This document shows positions 10,235 to 21,136 of a DNA stretch of 64,000 bases, one piece after another. The stretch covers positions 5,076,501 to 5,140,500 of the forward strand of contig CM074760.1 of NCBI GenBank assembly GCA_037355855.1, given 5' to 3'. The notes beneath the pieces are model-generated. The model searched no databases. It was not told the DNA's origin and saw only the letters and a program-made list of their open reading frames with translations. Source of the stretch: Pseudo-nitzschia pungens. Its lineage: Eukaryota; Bacillariophyta; Bacillariophyceae; Bacillariales; Bacillariaceae. Position 1 is the stretch's first letter, and the number at the start of each line of letters is the position of its first letter. The translations under genes and the position numbers were made by a program.

Positions 10235-12193
10235 ATGATCACCCCTACTGAAAAGGAACCACCTAAGAATCCTATGATCCTTGATACTCAGGGAGAGGAA
10301 GAGCCCACAGAGGAAGAAACCCTCAAGGATGAGGAGCTGCCAGAGGAAGAGGAGGAAGCATCCCAGGAGGTAGAGGGACCCCTTGTAGAGAACGCCCAGG
10401 AAGAATCGGATGATGAAGAGATCACTGATCCCTCTGATGAGGATGAACCAACTGAGAAACAGGAACATGAGCAGGAACAGGACCAGGGACGTAAGAGGAA
10501 GTCGAGAGCACCAAGACGCAAACCGGCCAACAAGAGGAGCAATAAGGAGAGTACCAACGCCACAGCGCCGACCACAGGAACTAGAGTGCATGCCAAAGGT
10601 GATTTTGCCATCCAGCCACGCAATCAGACCGACACTGCTATGGCTATGGTTGTCAAGCAACTCCAAGTCCTACAGGACCAAATGGACAAGAATTTTGGTT
10701 CCCCCAAGGACAAGGAGGCTCTCATTGCTGCCAACAAGGCTGCTCATGCAATTGGAGGCATCTATGGTTACAACAAGGGCAAAGCACTCACCAAGCGCGA
10801 AGAAGATCTAATTGCAATCTACGAATCTTTCTACAACAACGCTACGGCTGAAGAGCTATTTCGATCCAATCTATCTACGATTGACTCTGTTCAACGGCTC
10901 ACCCCTGAGCATATCTCCAGATTCTCCAGGAACCTTGCTTCCTATAGACACCCTGCTTGTCCTGATCCTACAGCTGTTTATATCAGTGACTCCCTCATCC
11001 AGAAGCTATTAGTGTTTGCAGAGTGGATCTGCTACCAACCTCTCATTGGTATCCACCCTACTGCTAGGACGTGGTTAGACCAGTTGAATGCCTACGACCA
11101 AACTGAGAAGCGTCTAGTGGCGACAAAGACGCAACGCGAAGCAACCCCCGTGACAGCTCCCCCACCTTCCTTGACGATTGCTGAGTGGGACAGAGCATTC
11201 TGCCAAGACCTCTGCAATCGTTTCAACCAACACGGCTTTCTCCTACTGTATGTGATTCGCCCAAAGGAAGAAACCGAGGTGACTACGGCAGATCAATCTC
11301 GTCCAATTGGTGGCAAGGACAGATTTTCCAACTAGACGGAGTACAACATCCGATGCGCTGTCCTCAAAGGTGAGCAGTTCGAAGAGGATAACCAAGCCGT
11401 CTGGACGTTGCTCTGTACTGCTGTACGGAGCGGTCCAGGGTGGGAATACATCCGAACCTTCACATACCAATGGGACGAGACACGAGGCGACGCTCGAATA
11501 GCATACCTCCACATCTACAAGCACACCTTCACCGAGATGAACGTCGATGGGATTGTCAGCAAGACCTACAAGGCCATGACCGACTCCAAGTACTCAGGTG
11601 ATTCCCTTCAGCATGATTTTGAGACCCACTGTCAAAATTGGTTCTTGAAGTTCCGCACCACGCTGATCAACTACGACGGCTACGGTCCCAAGAGAGACAA
11701 GAAACGCTTCATCATGGATTTTTTCCGCTCTATCACCAACGACCATCTGAATAATGCCAAATCCACCGTCCTCCGAGACAAACCAAAGTACATGTCGAAC
11801 TTCAGAGAATTGGTTGCGATGTTCACCAAAGATCTTGGTATCATGACCCTCCACCATTCGAACAAGCGCGGTCAATCCGTCTCAGCATTTGATGCCACCA
11901 GTGGAAGCCGAGGAAACAAGAAATCCAAGTCAGTTGCCGGCACCTACACAGGTACAATCAAAGCCAAGAATTATCACCCCTCCGTCTAGAGGACCTTCTC
12001 CACTGAACAACGAGAACAACTAAAAGAGCTCCATCGTAAGAAGCAAGAGGCCCAAGCCCATAGTGTCCAAGCCGCAGAGACTAAACCAGCACCATCCCCC
12101 CAAGCGAGTGGCACGGGCAACAATTTTGGTGCCAAAGGACGAAAGAAAGGCAAAAATGGCAAAGGCAATGGCAATGCCCAGAAGAAGGACTGA
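10235..12193 (+). pseudogene. Copia-type gag-like gene, broken by stops
   Basis: The start is placed at the ATG at 10235 (MITPTEKEPPK). The first 110 residues are very acidic (runs of Glu/Asp), followed by a basic segment (RKRKSRAPRRK), then a helical gag-like region. After stops at 11333 and 11987 the frame continues with SVAGTYTGTI and a basic Gly/Lys-rich tail (GAKGRKKGKNGKGNGN), and ends with TGA at 12191. A fragment of the same product is at 1646-2242 on the other strand. Confidence 0.7.
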
Positions 12194-14720
12194 CTTCCCA
12201 GCTGGGGCCTAAAATTAAGTAAGGTAGGCCGGTTGGTGTATCAAATGGATGTACCAGCAAGATCTGCAAGACCTGCAGAGAGCAACTGTGAGTTAGATAG
12301 CCACGCAGATACAACTGCTGCTGGTTGCAACATGATTTTATTGGAAGACCAAGTTACCTCCCATGTGGATGTTCATCCCTTCTCCCCAGAATATGAACAA
12401 GTGAAGAACATTCCGATCGGGACATGTGTCACTGCATATACAGATCCACTGGGCAAGGTTTGGTTGATTTATTTCCATGAGACATTATATTTCAGGGACA
12501 GGCTGCAACACAGCTTGATTTGCCCCAACCAAATTAGGGATTGTGGTCACAACCATGTGGATAAGACACCCCGACAGTTTGATTCCTCTTCGTTGCACTC
12601 AATCCATATTGAGCACCCATCTGAAGTGGAAGATGAGGAGCCTACAACACTAGATATTAAGCTCCTGCTTCATTGTGTTGTTTCCCATTTTCCCTCCAGA
12701 CGTCCCACGAAGGAGGAAATGTGAACGTGTGACCATGTAATTGCTACAAGGAATGTCCCATGGAACCCAGCTAGCCTGAAATTTCAGCAAGCTGAGACAG
12801 CAATTGACAAATCACATCCCTATTCCCCTGATCCCTCCAAGTTTGTTTCTGCTGCTTTGGACAAGAAAAAGACCCCGGAGCAGCAACAACAGACCAAAGT
12901 TGGTGTCCCGACAGGAATCATGCTGCCTACACCAATTGAGACCCCTGCCCCGACATGATCCAACTTTAAACCCTCCCTCTATTCCAAGAAGCTCAAAGAG
13001 AAGTATTCCCACTACAAGCTCTGGCACCTACAGCAACTGTGTACAAGAGATATTACCCCCTGTTCAATTGCATCCAATGACCAGCTCCATACAAGGCTGT
13101 CAGCAGTTTATTCTGATCCCCAAGTTGTTACAGACCATGAAGATGATTCATCTGAGGCTTGCGGGGACAAGGAAGACAAGCCAAGCCTCATGATTAATGC
13201 TCTTCATACACCCCTGTATGAGCCTGCCTACACTGATGGACTTGATAGGTTTGAACTGGATCCCAATGTTAGGGATGCACCGGTTGCACTATCTGCAGTG
13301 TACAAGGAGAAGCAAATTGCTTGGGCTGATTTGGACGAGCCAATTCAAGACCCGGAGACACAGACCATCCAGAGGAGAAAGCAATGGGGACCATCCATTG
13401 ATACAGACCAGTACAGCAAAATTGATTCAGACCAGCTCTCCAAGATGTGGGACATATCTGATAGGAAGGCCCCAGCAACCTTAAGGGTTACAACTCAGAA
13501 AGGATTCAGGAATCCCGAGCATTGCCTGGTTAGGAGGCTCCCAACACAGAGTTTAAGAAACAAGAGAGTTGCAGCCAGCAAGTGGGAAACTGATACATGG
13601 CATGCAAAAGTACCAAGTATTATAAGGCAAGACAAGGCAGCGCAAGTCTTCAGCAATGGTAAGGGCTATGAGGAATTCATCCCTATCCACAGCAAGAAGC
13701 AAGCAGCTGATGGTCTGAAGATCTTTATCCACAAGGTTGGTATCCCAGAGCACCTGATTTCCGATGGTTCCAAGGAGCAAGGAGCTGTTGCTGGTACATA
13801 CAAGACCCCCTGGAATGCTGTGGTCCGGAAGAACAATATCCACCAGACATTCATCCAACCGCACTGCCCCTTCCAGAACAGAGCAGAGCTAAGCATAGGG
13901 CATCTCAGCAGGAGCATCAGGAAGAAGACTGCACGGAAGAGATCCCCCAAGAGACTGTGGGCATTCTGTGGTGAGCTTGTTGCAGCTATCAGGCAGAGGA
14001 CTGCCTCCAGTGATCCCGCATTCATGGAAAGAACTCCCTTTGAGTCAGTACATGGGTACATGCCGGACATCTCCCTATACCAAGCGCACGAGTGATATGA
14101 TTTTGTCTATTGGACAGATCTCTCTGACGGTACAGAGAAACTCGGACGCTGGCTTGGTCCATGTGGAAGCATGTTTGGCGGTGGTGATTGCCACTGGATC
14201 CTTGCTGAATCTGCGCTTCCAGTAAGCACTAACACTGTTAGAGCTGTCACTGAAGCAGAATGGAGAGCACACGATGTTAAACGAGGAATGGACACCTTTG
14301 ACCAAGCAGTGGAATCCAAGATCGGGGACAAGCTTGAGAACACTGATGTCCAGTTTCAAGACGTGTATCCCCAACCACCAGAAGAACTGTTTGAGAACCA
14401 CGAGGGTAGATGACCAGACAATTTCTCCCCCATGGAAGAACCGGAGGCATCTATTCCAGACGTGGATGACCTTGTCCCTGACAGGGATAGTTACGATGAA
14501 TATATCGGAAACAAGGTCATGATTCAATGTGGAGATGAACAATTGAAGTGTGTTGTTAAAGCGCAAACCACTGATTTGAATGGCAATCCAATGGGCAAGA
14601 GGAACAACAACCCTATCCTTGATACACGAACGTATGATTTGCAGCTCCCTTGCGGTACGGTGGAGCAGTATACTGCAAATATTGTTGCCGAAAACATGTA
14701 CAGTTCAGTTGACAATGAAG
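12194..14720 (+). pseudogene. Copia-type pol remnant: protease and integrase, no RT
   Basis: In the same frame as gag. The protease motif is ELDSHADTTAAG (about 12290-12325), the D-S-H-A-D-T form seen in diatom copia-like elements. The integrase core is at about 13600-14090, with LISDGSKEQG for the second Asp, and PHCPFQNRAELSIG for the Glu region, followed by RTPFESVHGYMPDIS and, after a stop, GRWLGPCGSMFG...HWILAES. All are typical of this type. Stops lie at 12722, 12956, 14093 and 14411. The frame runs into foreign sequence near 14720, so RT and RNase H are absent. Confidence 0.75.
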
Positions 14721-15415
14721 GCTGCGCGAAGCGCATTTTGTCCGACGTTCCAATGTTCCAGTACTAAAAACACGTAGATTTGCGCTCTTCAGTGGTGCTA
14801 TCCATTTGGTTGCTTCTTGCTTATTTTGGTTGCTTTGGTGCCTATTCACCACTGCCAGTTGGTCGTCAATCATCATCCAAAAGCACAAACAAGACACATA
14901 ATTTTCTACATGAAATCCAGTACATTTTCTACAGCAGTTGCTGCTCGCAAGTCTCCCCCTGCACGTAATTTCATACACCGATCCCTGTACACGTTCTACA
15001 CAGTTCTACTATCACTTCGATCTGTTTTCAAGTCTACAGCCCTGCTGGTCCTTATGTGTTTTTGCTTAAGGTCCTACTGCTTTCTAGCCCAAGCCCCAAA
15101 GCCGCTAAGTACAGTTCGCTTAAGGCTCCACCACCTACATACACCTCTCAGGTGCACACTTCAACTGTCATCTGTTTTCAAGTCTACTGCCCTGCTGGAC
15201 CATGAGTGTTTTCGCTTATGGTCCTACTGTTTTCTGACCCAAGCCCCAAAGCAGCTAAGTACCCGCTACTTAATGCGCCACCGCCTACATATATCTCTTC
15301 AGTTCACAGTACAGCTGCCACCTGTTTTCAAGCCTACAGCCCTGATGGTCCATAGGTGTTCTCACTTAGAGCCCTGTTTCCAAGCCCATACTACGAAGTT
15401 CTGACAGGAGGACAG
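14721..15415 (+). repeat. Isolated 5'-region fragment of the LINE family
   Basis: The start (GCGCATTTTGTCCGACGTTCC...) matches the beginning of the two 5' units of the LINE at 54250 and 55402. From 15022 it contains a 150-bp tandem repeat (15022-15171, 15172-15321, 15322-15415 partial), each beginning CTGTTTTCAAG. This is the same motif vocabulary as the LINE leader. No LINE reading frame follows. Confidence 0.65.
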
Positions 15416-15646
15416 CTGTTTTGAATTTTGTAGTAGTAGGCTCCACTGCCTCTATACGAATACAACTACGAGCATTACCTGCGAAATTTTGCTTGTTCTT
15501 TCTCTGTACCATCTGGTAAGGAATGATTATGGGGTAAGGAATGTGTTTGGGACTGACTACTTGCAAGGGAAGAATAACAAAAGATGTCTAAAAATGAATG
15601 CAGAGCATTGTAGAAGAGAGTGGTAGCTAAAAGATGATGTACTTAC

Positions 15647-15972
15647 TGTAACACTCTAAGGTAGAAATTTCGGAGTAGTATGAATAATTGTGAATGTTTA
15701 GATACTTTACGAGATATTGTTATGAGATTTGAGAATGGAGACATATAAAATTTCGAGGTTGCGAGCATAGCCAAATTCTGGCATGCTCTGCCATAAATGT
15801 TGGTTCACTGTCGGTTCCCACGATTAGGCATATACCTTAATCTGGGACTCGACTATAATAATTAGGACACATATTAAATATATCCAGTATCGAAGATTAT
15901 ATTCGATTGTCCAATGCGGGATTCGGTTAATTATTCAGTTCGTAACATACTAGTGTACGCTAGCATGTTACA
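15647..15972 (-). repeat. 3' LTR of gypsy lineage II minus-strand element
   Basis: 326 bp. It differs from 21137-21461 by a 1-bp insertion near its right end and a few substitutions (for example CCAGTATC against CCGGTATC). The end at 15972 carries most of a 32-bp palindrome with TGTTACA termini. Confidence 0.9.
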
Positions 15973-16001
15973 TAGTGCCCCATGATTGAACGAATCCAGG
16001 A

Positions 16002-19000
16002 TTAAGCCATCCAATGGTTCGAAGAAGACTCTGAGTCTTCTGATTGGCTCATTCGAATATCTGGGACTTCATTTATCGGAGACTCCGACTGATTCGGTTC
16101 TCGGTATGGAGTGAGTTTTCGGACGTTCACTGTTTCTACTACTGAAGGGGCTCTTTGCAACTTCACAGTTCCATTGGTATTGACTTGTGTGATTGGAAAG
16201 GGTCCGGTCTTTCTGGGTTGAAGCTTGTCCGGGTCTGGTTCCTGTACCCATACCTTGTCATTCACTTGGAAGGTGTGATCGATTCTTTTGGCGTTGTCTC
16301 TGAGTAGATTCTTGTTAATTCCTTGCTGTCGGAGTTGCTGAAGAGCTACAAGGTTTGATGTTAATGGTAGATCAATCAGCATGTCCCGGTTAAATACCAG
16401 TGAGCCTGGGGATGCTTGTAGAGCAGCGTTAACAGCACATCTGGAGGCATGCATGCAGGTTGCCAGAGCATTGTCCATGAGTTGACTGGCTCTGGTGTTG
16501 ACTTGAGGGGGATTCACATGAACTAAGACTCTGAGAATATCAGCAACTGTATGATGGACTCTTTCACAGATGGCATTAGATTGGGGATTCTTCACTGTAG
16601 TGGGAATGGACTGAATCCCATACTGCTTGAGAGTAGTCTGGAACTCAGCGCCTAGGAATTCACCACCATTGTCATGGACACATCTGATAGGTCTTGGATA
16701 CCTTGAGAGCCAACAGTTCTTGAATTGGTCAGAGACATGCTGAGAAGACTTGTCTCTGATACGGATGATTTCAAGTAGATTGGTGACTGGATCAATACAA
16801 GTTAGGGCTTTGAAGTTGTAGTTCTTGCCTTGGGCTGTAATCTTCCATGGGCCTATAAGATCCACATGTATCTCGTTGAATGGAGCTAGTGGGGCTTCTT
16901 TCGGTGGAAGTTTACCATATTTGGAGTGCTGGTTCTTGTATTTGATGCAGTTGTCAGAGCATATGTAGGATTTGCACAGGTTGGATAGGTTATCAGCATA
17001 GAACCGCGATGAAATAGTTTGGTATAGTCTGGTGGATCCACAATGACCCAACAGGAGGTGATACCACTTGATTGTATCATTAATCAGTGTCGATGGGATG
17101 TAAATTCTCCAATTATCAGGGTTGGACTGATTCGCATAACATAACATTCTATTGCCTTCTAATTCTTGGTAGAAGAAGGCTTTGGATTGAATCTTGAATT
17201 TGATAGTCGCATCTTGTTGTTGATGAAGATATATCGTTGAGTAGTTCACCGGGCATTCCAAATCCTGTTGGTTTGGTAGGTTAACTAGACACTCATTGTT
17301 CAGCAGGCAAGCCTGTAGTTCTTTGTCTGCGTCATGGCATAAGTGTTGAAACAAATTGGGGAACTCTGTTAGAAATAATTCTTCATCTTGTTTAGGGACT
17401 TCAAGTTTCAAAAAATCAATAAGAGTGCCTTTACCAAGGGCTTCTTTCTTCCCCACAGTGGGTGGATCCATCCGGGGGAGCCTGGAGAAGGCGTCAGCAA
17501 GAACATTCCTCTTGCCTTCAACATAGGTGAGGTTGACACCAAATTCTTCAAGGAATAGTCTCCACCGGAGGACGCGTTGGACAGATAAGGTTCTGAAGGT
17601 AAGGTTCTTATGGTCGGTGTATACATTGATAACACCACCAAGTAGCATTTTTCTGTACTCTTTGCAGCAGAGTACGATTGCGAGGAGTTCCTTTTCCATA
17701 GTTGTATAGTTCTTCTGGGCATCAGATAGTTTCTTGGACCAGTATGCAATGGGCTTGCCATCCTGTAGTATAGCAGCACCAAGTTGCAGGTCTGAGGCAT
17801 CAGTGTACAGTTCAAAGGGCTTGTTAAGGTCGGGATAGGTGTTCAGCGCATCTGCTGCCACCATTGCTTTCATTTCTTGAAAGGCTTTGTCTTGGGCAGG
17901 ACCCCAAGTGAAAGCTGAAGGAGCTTTCCTTTGCTTGCCTTTGATGGCAGCTGCTTGAGGCTTCTTGGGGGCTCCAGTTATATCAAATAGAGGAGCTAGT
18001 ACATGGGATCTGCGAGGCCACATATCTCTGTAGTATCCTACTGCTCCTAGAAAGGACTTGACTTGAGTGACAGTGCGCGGCCGGTCCATGTGTAGGATGG
18101 CTTCAATCTTTTTGCGCCATGGCTTAACTGCTGTGGGAGTCATCCAATAGCCTAGGAAGTCAGTTTCTTGTACAGCCCAGTCACACTTGAGTGGGTTGCA
18201 TTTAAGTCCATTCTGGTTGAGCCGGTCTAGGATCTTGTCGATAGTTTTCATGTGTAGATCAAAGGAGCCATCGGTCCAGATACCAATATCATCAATATAA
18301 ACAGTGCAGTCAGTGTCTTGTAGGATGTCTTCCATAAGTTGCTGGGCAACGTCTGGGGAGACTTTGACACCCATGGGGAGTCTTTGATACTCATAGCAAC
18401 CATAAGGAGTGACTATGGTACAGAGTTTCTTGCTTGCGTCATCCAGTTCAAAGCAGTAGTATTGCATGGACAAGTCAATCTTGGTGAAGTGAGTGTACTT
18501 GCCCCTCTTGTTCATGATATCCTGTATCCTAGGGATTGGATAAGGACGTCTTTCAAGTAGTTCATTGAGCTCCCTAAAGTCTGATACCCATCTAACTCTG
18601 TTGTCTTTCTTTGGAACAATAAAGGTAGGGAACGCCCATTCAGCTGGTCCAGTGCAACGCTTGAGGACTCCATCATTACAAAGATTCTGGAGTTCCCTTT
18701 TGAATAGGTCTTCTCTTTTGTATGCAACTGGGTAAGGCTTTTTGTGTATGGGCTTGGATCCGGGCTTCAGTCTTAGAGAGATCTTCTTGTGTGGATACTT
18801 GCCTAATTCTCCATTGAAGACGTTAGGGTATTTGCTTAGTATTGCTTGGAACTGCTGCTGCTCTTCATTAGACATGTGGGACTGTTGCTTGGCAACTGTA
18901 GATGGATCTGTTTCTTGGTAGGCTCGATATAAGATCATCTTGGACTTGTATGGATTGGCAAAGGAGAGATCGTCAGCAAAGAGTTCGGCGTCTTCTAGTT

Positions 19001-19949
19001 CTTCCATGAACATATTGTAGTCATCATGGTATAGTGAGGTGTCCTTCATAGGGATGGTTCGATTCATCCATTCGACTGCGCCTTCTTTGAATAGGAGATT
19101 GATCTGTGCTAGGTGGAGGAAGTCTCTGCCGAGTATCAGATCATATTTGCAGGTGGGTGAATGGAAGAGCCTTGCCTCTTGTCGGTCGATGGTGTAGTTG
19201 CCAAACTCTTGTAGCTTGGTATTCTTCATGATGATATATTCTGTAGTGTCGAAGCTTCCATTGGCTGTTGTTGTTAGGACTTGATGCTTGCTTCGAATCG
19301 GCATGGTGCCTATTGGTAGTGCTCGTTTGTTGATTAGGGTTCCAGAAGATCCACTATCAAGTAGTGCGAGTAGTGGTCTTGATTTAGTTGGTATGCCTTG
19401 TATGTACTGTACTGTAGTTAAAAGAATAGGAGCCACGTTGCTCCTATTCTTATTCGATGCCTGTTCTGCTGTATTTCCAGCAGTCGACAGCAGCTTTAAA
19501 TAATTTTGCTCCAGCGCACCTCCTTTGGTGTAGTCTTTGGAGTTTCCGGGATTGCAATAGAGATTTTTTGCTGTACCGGTAGACCAATTTCTTGCCAGGG
19601 ACAAGAGTGGTCTATTTATTGCTGCTGTACTATCTTTCGCGTCTGTTGTACCCTTGGATCGATTCGGTTGGTTTCGATTCGGATCCATGTTCGATTGTTT
19701 CTCGGTCGCCGAGAATCGAACTGTTTTTGTTGTTGTTGTTGCTGCTGTTGCAGGCTTTGCTGAGCTTTCAACAGGAATACTCCATCCTGTAGGTTCCTTC
19801 CCCTCTTTTTCTGGGAGATCTCCTCCATGCGTCATCCCAGACAGCAGGGCTGTACTGGCATCCAGGTCCTGGGGAGCTGGAGGCAAGGTGATTGCTGATT
19901 TAGGTGAAGCCGGGGGCTTTTGTTTTGGAGGCCTGGAGCCTCCGGGGAC
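16002..19949 (-). CDS. pol: Pol polyprotein of gypsy lineage II (reached through a UGA)
   Basis: Open frame directly after the gag UGA (19952-19950) down to the stop at 16002-16004. There is no ATG near the start, so translation must come from gag by readthrough. Domains in order: protease (LLALLDSGSSG), reverse transcriptase (VYIDDIGIW), RNase H (DASDLQLGA), integrase zinc domain (HLLLGHCGSTRL...CSDNCIKYK), integrase core (HVDLIGPW, VHDNGGEFLG, NAICERVHHTV), and a GPFPI module near the C-terminus. The first 180 residues are Gln/Thr/Asn-rich and of unknown role. It is closely similar to the pol at 26124-30049. Confidence 0.93.
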   Translation of the reverse strand, partial: VPGGSRPPKQKPPASPKSAITLPPAPQDLDASTALLSGMTHGGDLPEKEGKEPTGWSIPVESSAKPATAATTTTKTVRFSATEKQSNMDPNRNQPNRSKGTTDAKDSTAAINRPLLSLARNWSTGTAKNLYCNPGNSKDYTKGGALEQNYLKLLSTAGNTAEQASNKNRSNVAPILLTTVQYIQGIPTKSRPLLALLDSGSSGTLINKRALPIGTMPIRSKHQVLTTTANGSFDTTEYIIMKNTKLQEFGNYTIDRQEARLFHSPTCKYDLILGRDFLHLAQINLLFKEGAVEWMNRTIPMKDTSLYHDDYNMFMEELEDAELFADDLSFANPYKSKMILYRAYQETDPSTVAKQQSHMSNEEQQQFQAILSKYPNVFNGELGKYPHKKISLRLKPGSKPIHKKPYPVAYKREDLFKRELQNLCNDGVLKRCTGPAEWAFPTFIVPKKDNRVRWVSDFRELNELLERRPYPIPRIQDIMNKRGKYTHFTKIDLSMQYYCFELDDASKKLCTIVTPYGCYEYQRLPMGVKVSPDVAQQLMEDILQDTDCTVYIDDIGIWTDGSFDLHMKTIDKILDRLNQNGLKCNPLKCDWAVQETDFLGYWMTPTAVKPWRKKIEAILHMDRPRTVTQVKSFLGAVGYYRDMWPRRSHVLAPLFDITGAPKKPQAAAIKGKQRKAPSAFTWGPAQDKAFQEMKAMVAADALNTYPDLNKPFELYTDASDLQLGAAILQDGKPIAYWSKKLSDAQKNYTTMEKELLAIVLCCKEYRKMLLGGVINVYTDHKNLTFRTLSVQRVLRWRLFLEEFGVNLTYVEGKRNVLADAFSRLPRMDPPTVGKKEALGKGTLIDFLKLEVPKQDEELFLTEFPNLFQHLCHDADKELQACLLNNECLVNLPNQQDLECPVNYSTIYLHQQQDATIKFKIQSKAFFYQELEGNRMLCYANQSNPDNWRIYIPSTLINDTIKWYHLLLGHCGSTRLYQTISSRFYADNLSNLCKSYICSDNCIKYKNQHSKYGKLPPKEAPLAPFNEIHVDLIGPWKITAQGKNYNFKALTCIDPVTNLLEIIRIRDKSSQHVSDQFKNCWLSRYPRPIRCVHDNGGEFLGAEFQTTLKQYGIQSIPTTVKNPQSNAICERVHHTVADILRVLVHVNPPQVNTRASQLMDNALATCMHASRCAVNAALQASPGSLVFNRDMLIDLPLTSNLVALQQLRQQGINKNLLRDNAKRIDHTFQVNDKVWVQEPDPDKLQPRKTGPFPITQVNTNGTVKLQRAPSVVETVNVRKLTPYREPNQSESPINEVPDIRMSQSEDSESSSNHWMA

Positions 19950-19952
19950 TCA
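19927..19952 (-). promoter_or_regulatory. Putative UGA readthrough signal between gag and pol (lineage II)
   Basis: The gag stop UGA (19952-19950) is followed six bases later by a perfect 6-bp GC-rich stem, GGAGGC (19943-19938) with GCCTCC (19932-19927), and a 5-base loop. pol continues in the same frame with no other stop. The same arrangement occurs at 26121-26146. The effect on translation is inferred from position and conservation. Confidence 0.5.
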
Positions 19953-21047
19953 GGGGAGCCAAATGAGGTCCCCATCGATACTGCGTTCAGTTCTTCCACC
20001 ATGATTGGCGTGGTATTCCTCAATCGCTGCGTCCCGAGCTGCGTTGATATGAGCTTGGAAAGTCTTGTTGCTTCCTGGGATCATGAGCGCTTGAGTGTGG
20101 GCATGGAAAGACTCGGTTTGTTGGTTGTTTCCAGAGCCTTTGTTGTAGTTCTTAGAGAACCGGTTCTTTGGACACTCAGACCAATCATGATTATGGCCCG
20201 GGATCCTACAGGGGTTGGATTTCTTTTTGTTGTTGTTGCCCTTGTGGTTAGGGGAATTGCGCTTGCGAGATTGGTTGTTATGGTTGTGGTTGTTGTTCGA
20301 GCGCTTCTGTTGTTGCCGGTTGTTGTTCTTGTTGCCTTTCTTGTTAGCTTGGCGCTCGTGACAGCTCATGTAGTCCACAATGTGTCGGACTGTTGTGTCT
20401 TCTTGGATTCCACTATGCATCATGCCATAGCTTTCGATCCACGCAGAGGGGAAGGAGTGGAGGAGGATAGTGAGTTTCTCCACTCTGGAAAGAGGCGCGC
20501 TGCTTCCTTCTAGTTTCTGGGTATATTTCATAAGGATAAGGATGCGGTCAGCATGTTCCTTGCAGGTGACGGATGGTGTCTTTCGACAGTCGTGGCTTCG
20601 AAGGTAGGTGTGCATGATGTCCCTTGCATCCTTGGCATTGCAATAGAGCTGAGTGAAGTCAATGAAGGCTTGCTCGTATCCCCCAATCTCGTCTTGGGAA
20701 TATTGGAATTCTTCGGGATCCAGTGGATCTTTGATCATGTCATTCCACTTGCTCTGGGCGTCTGTGGTGAGGCAGCGTCCGAAGTGGGTTAGATAGATGC
20801 TGATTGGTAGGCGAAGGTAGCTGGCAGCGTTCCTGAAGGACTCCTCCACAAAGAGCAGTTCTTCAAGGCCTCCTGTTTCAGTGAACAGGGGAACCTTCAT
20901 GCTGTCGGTTCTGTCTTCATCGACGTTGTACAGGGTGAAGAGCTTCGGCTTGGTTCGATCGAAAGAGCTCTTGTAGCTGATGGGGGGGTCTCTGTAGATA
21001 CTGGTCATGGTGGTTTGCTTGGTAGGTATTTTCCTTGTCGGGGACAC
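19950..21047 (-). CDS. gag: Gag-like protein of gypsy lineage II
   Basis: 365 residues from an ATG at 21047. The central region (residues 60-230) is a gag-like helical domain. Then follows a strongly basic Asn/Gln/Lys-rich tract and a zinc-finger-like motif CRIPGHNHDWSECP. It ends ...DLIWLP before UGA. The start aligns with those of the other lineage II copies (MTSIYRDPPISYKSSF against MAGIYRDPPITYKSSF), though an upstream in-frame Met extends it slightly here. Confidence 0.9.
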   Translation of the reverse strand: MSPTRKIPTKQTTMTSIYRDPPISYKSSFDRTKPKLFTLYNVDEDRTDSMKVPLFTETGGLEELLFVEESFRNAASYLRLPISIYLTHFGRCLTTDAQSKWNDMIKDPLDPEEFQYSQDEIGGYEQAFIDFTQLYCNAKDARDIMHTYLRSHDCRKTPSVTCKEHADRILILMKYTQKLEGSSAPLSRVEKLTILLHSFPSAWIESYGMMHSGIQEDTTVRHIVDYMSCHERQANKKGNKNNNRQQQKRSNNNHNHNNQSRKRNSPNHKGNNNKKKSNPCRIPGHNHDWSECPKNRFSKNYNKGSGNNQQTESFHAHTQALMIPGSNKTFQAHINAARDAAIEEYHANHGGRTERSIDGDLIWLP

Positions 21048-21136
21048 AAGGTGGTTCTATTGTTGAGTTTGTTGATGGTTTGAATTCAGTACTGAATACT
21101 ACTGTCTTTCTACGTGAAAGCGGACAGTAATTACTG

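Larger units (their letters stand above)
10235..14720 (+). mobile_element. Ty1/copia-type retrotransposon relic, 3' truncated
   Basis: A gag-like region, a protease and an integrase lie in one continuous frame (position modulo 3 = 2) from 10235 to about 14720. Protease before integrase and the integrase before any RT is copia order. The element is cut off before the RT/RNase H part by sequence matching the LINE 5' region (14721 on). The frame holds seven in-frame stops (TAG 11333, TAG 11987, TGA 12191, TGA 12722, TGA 12956, TGA 14093, TGA 14411) but no frameshift was found. Confidence 0.8.
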
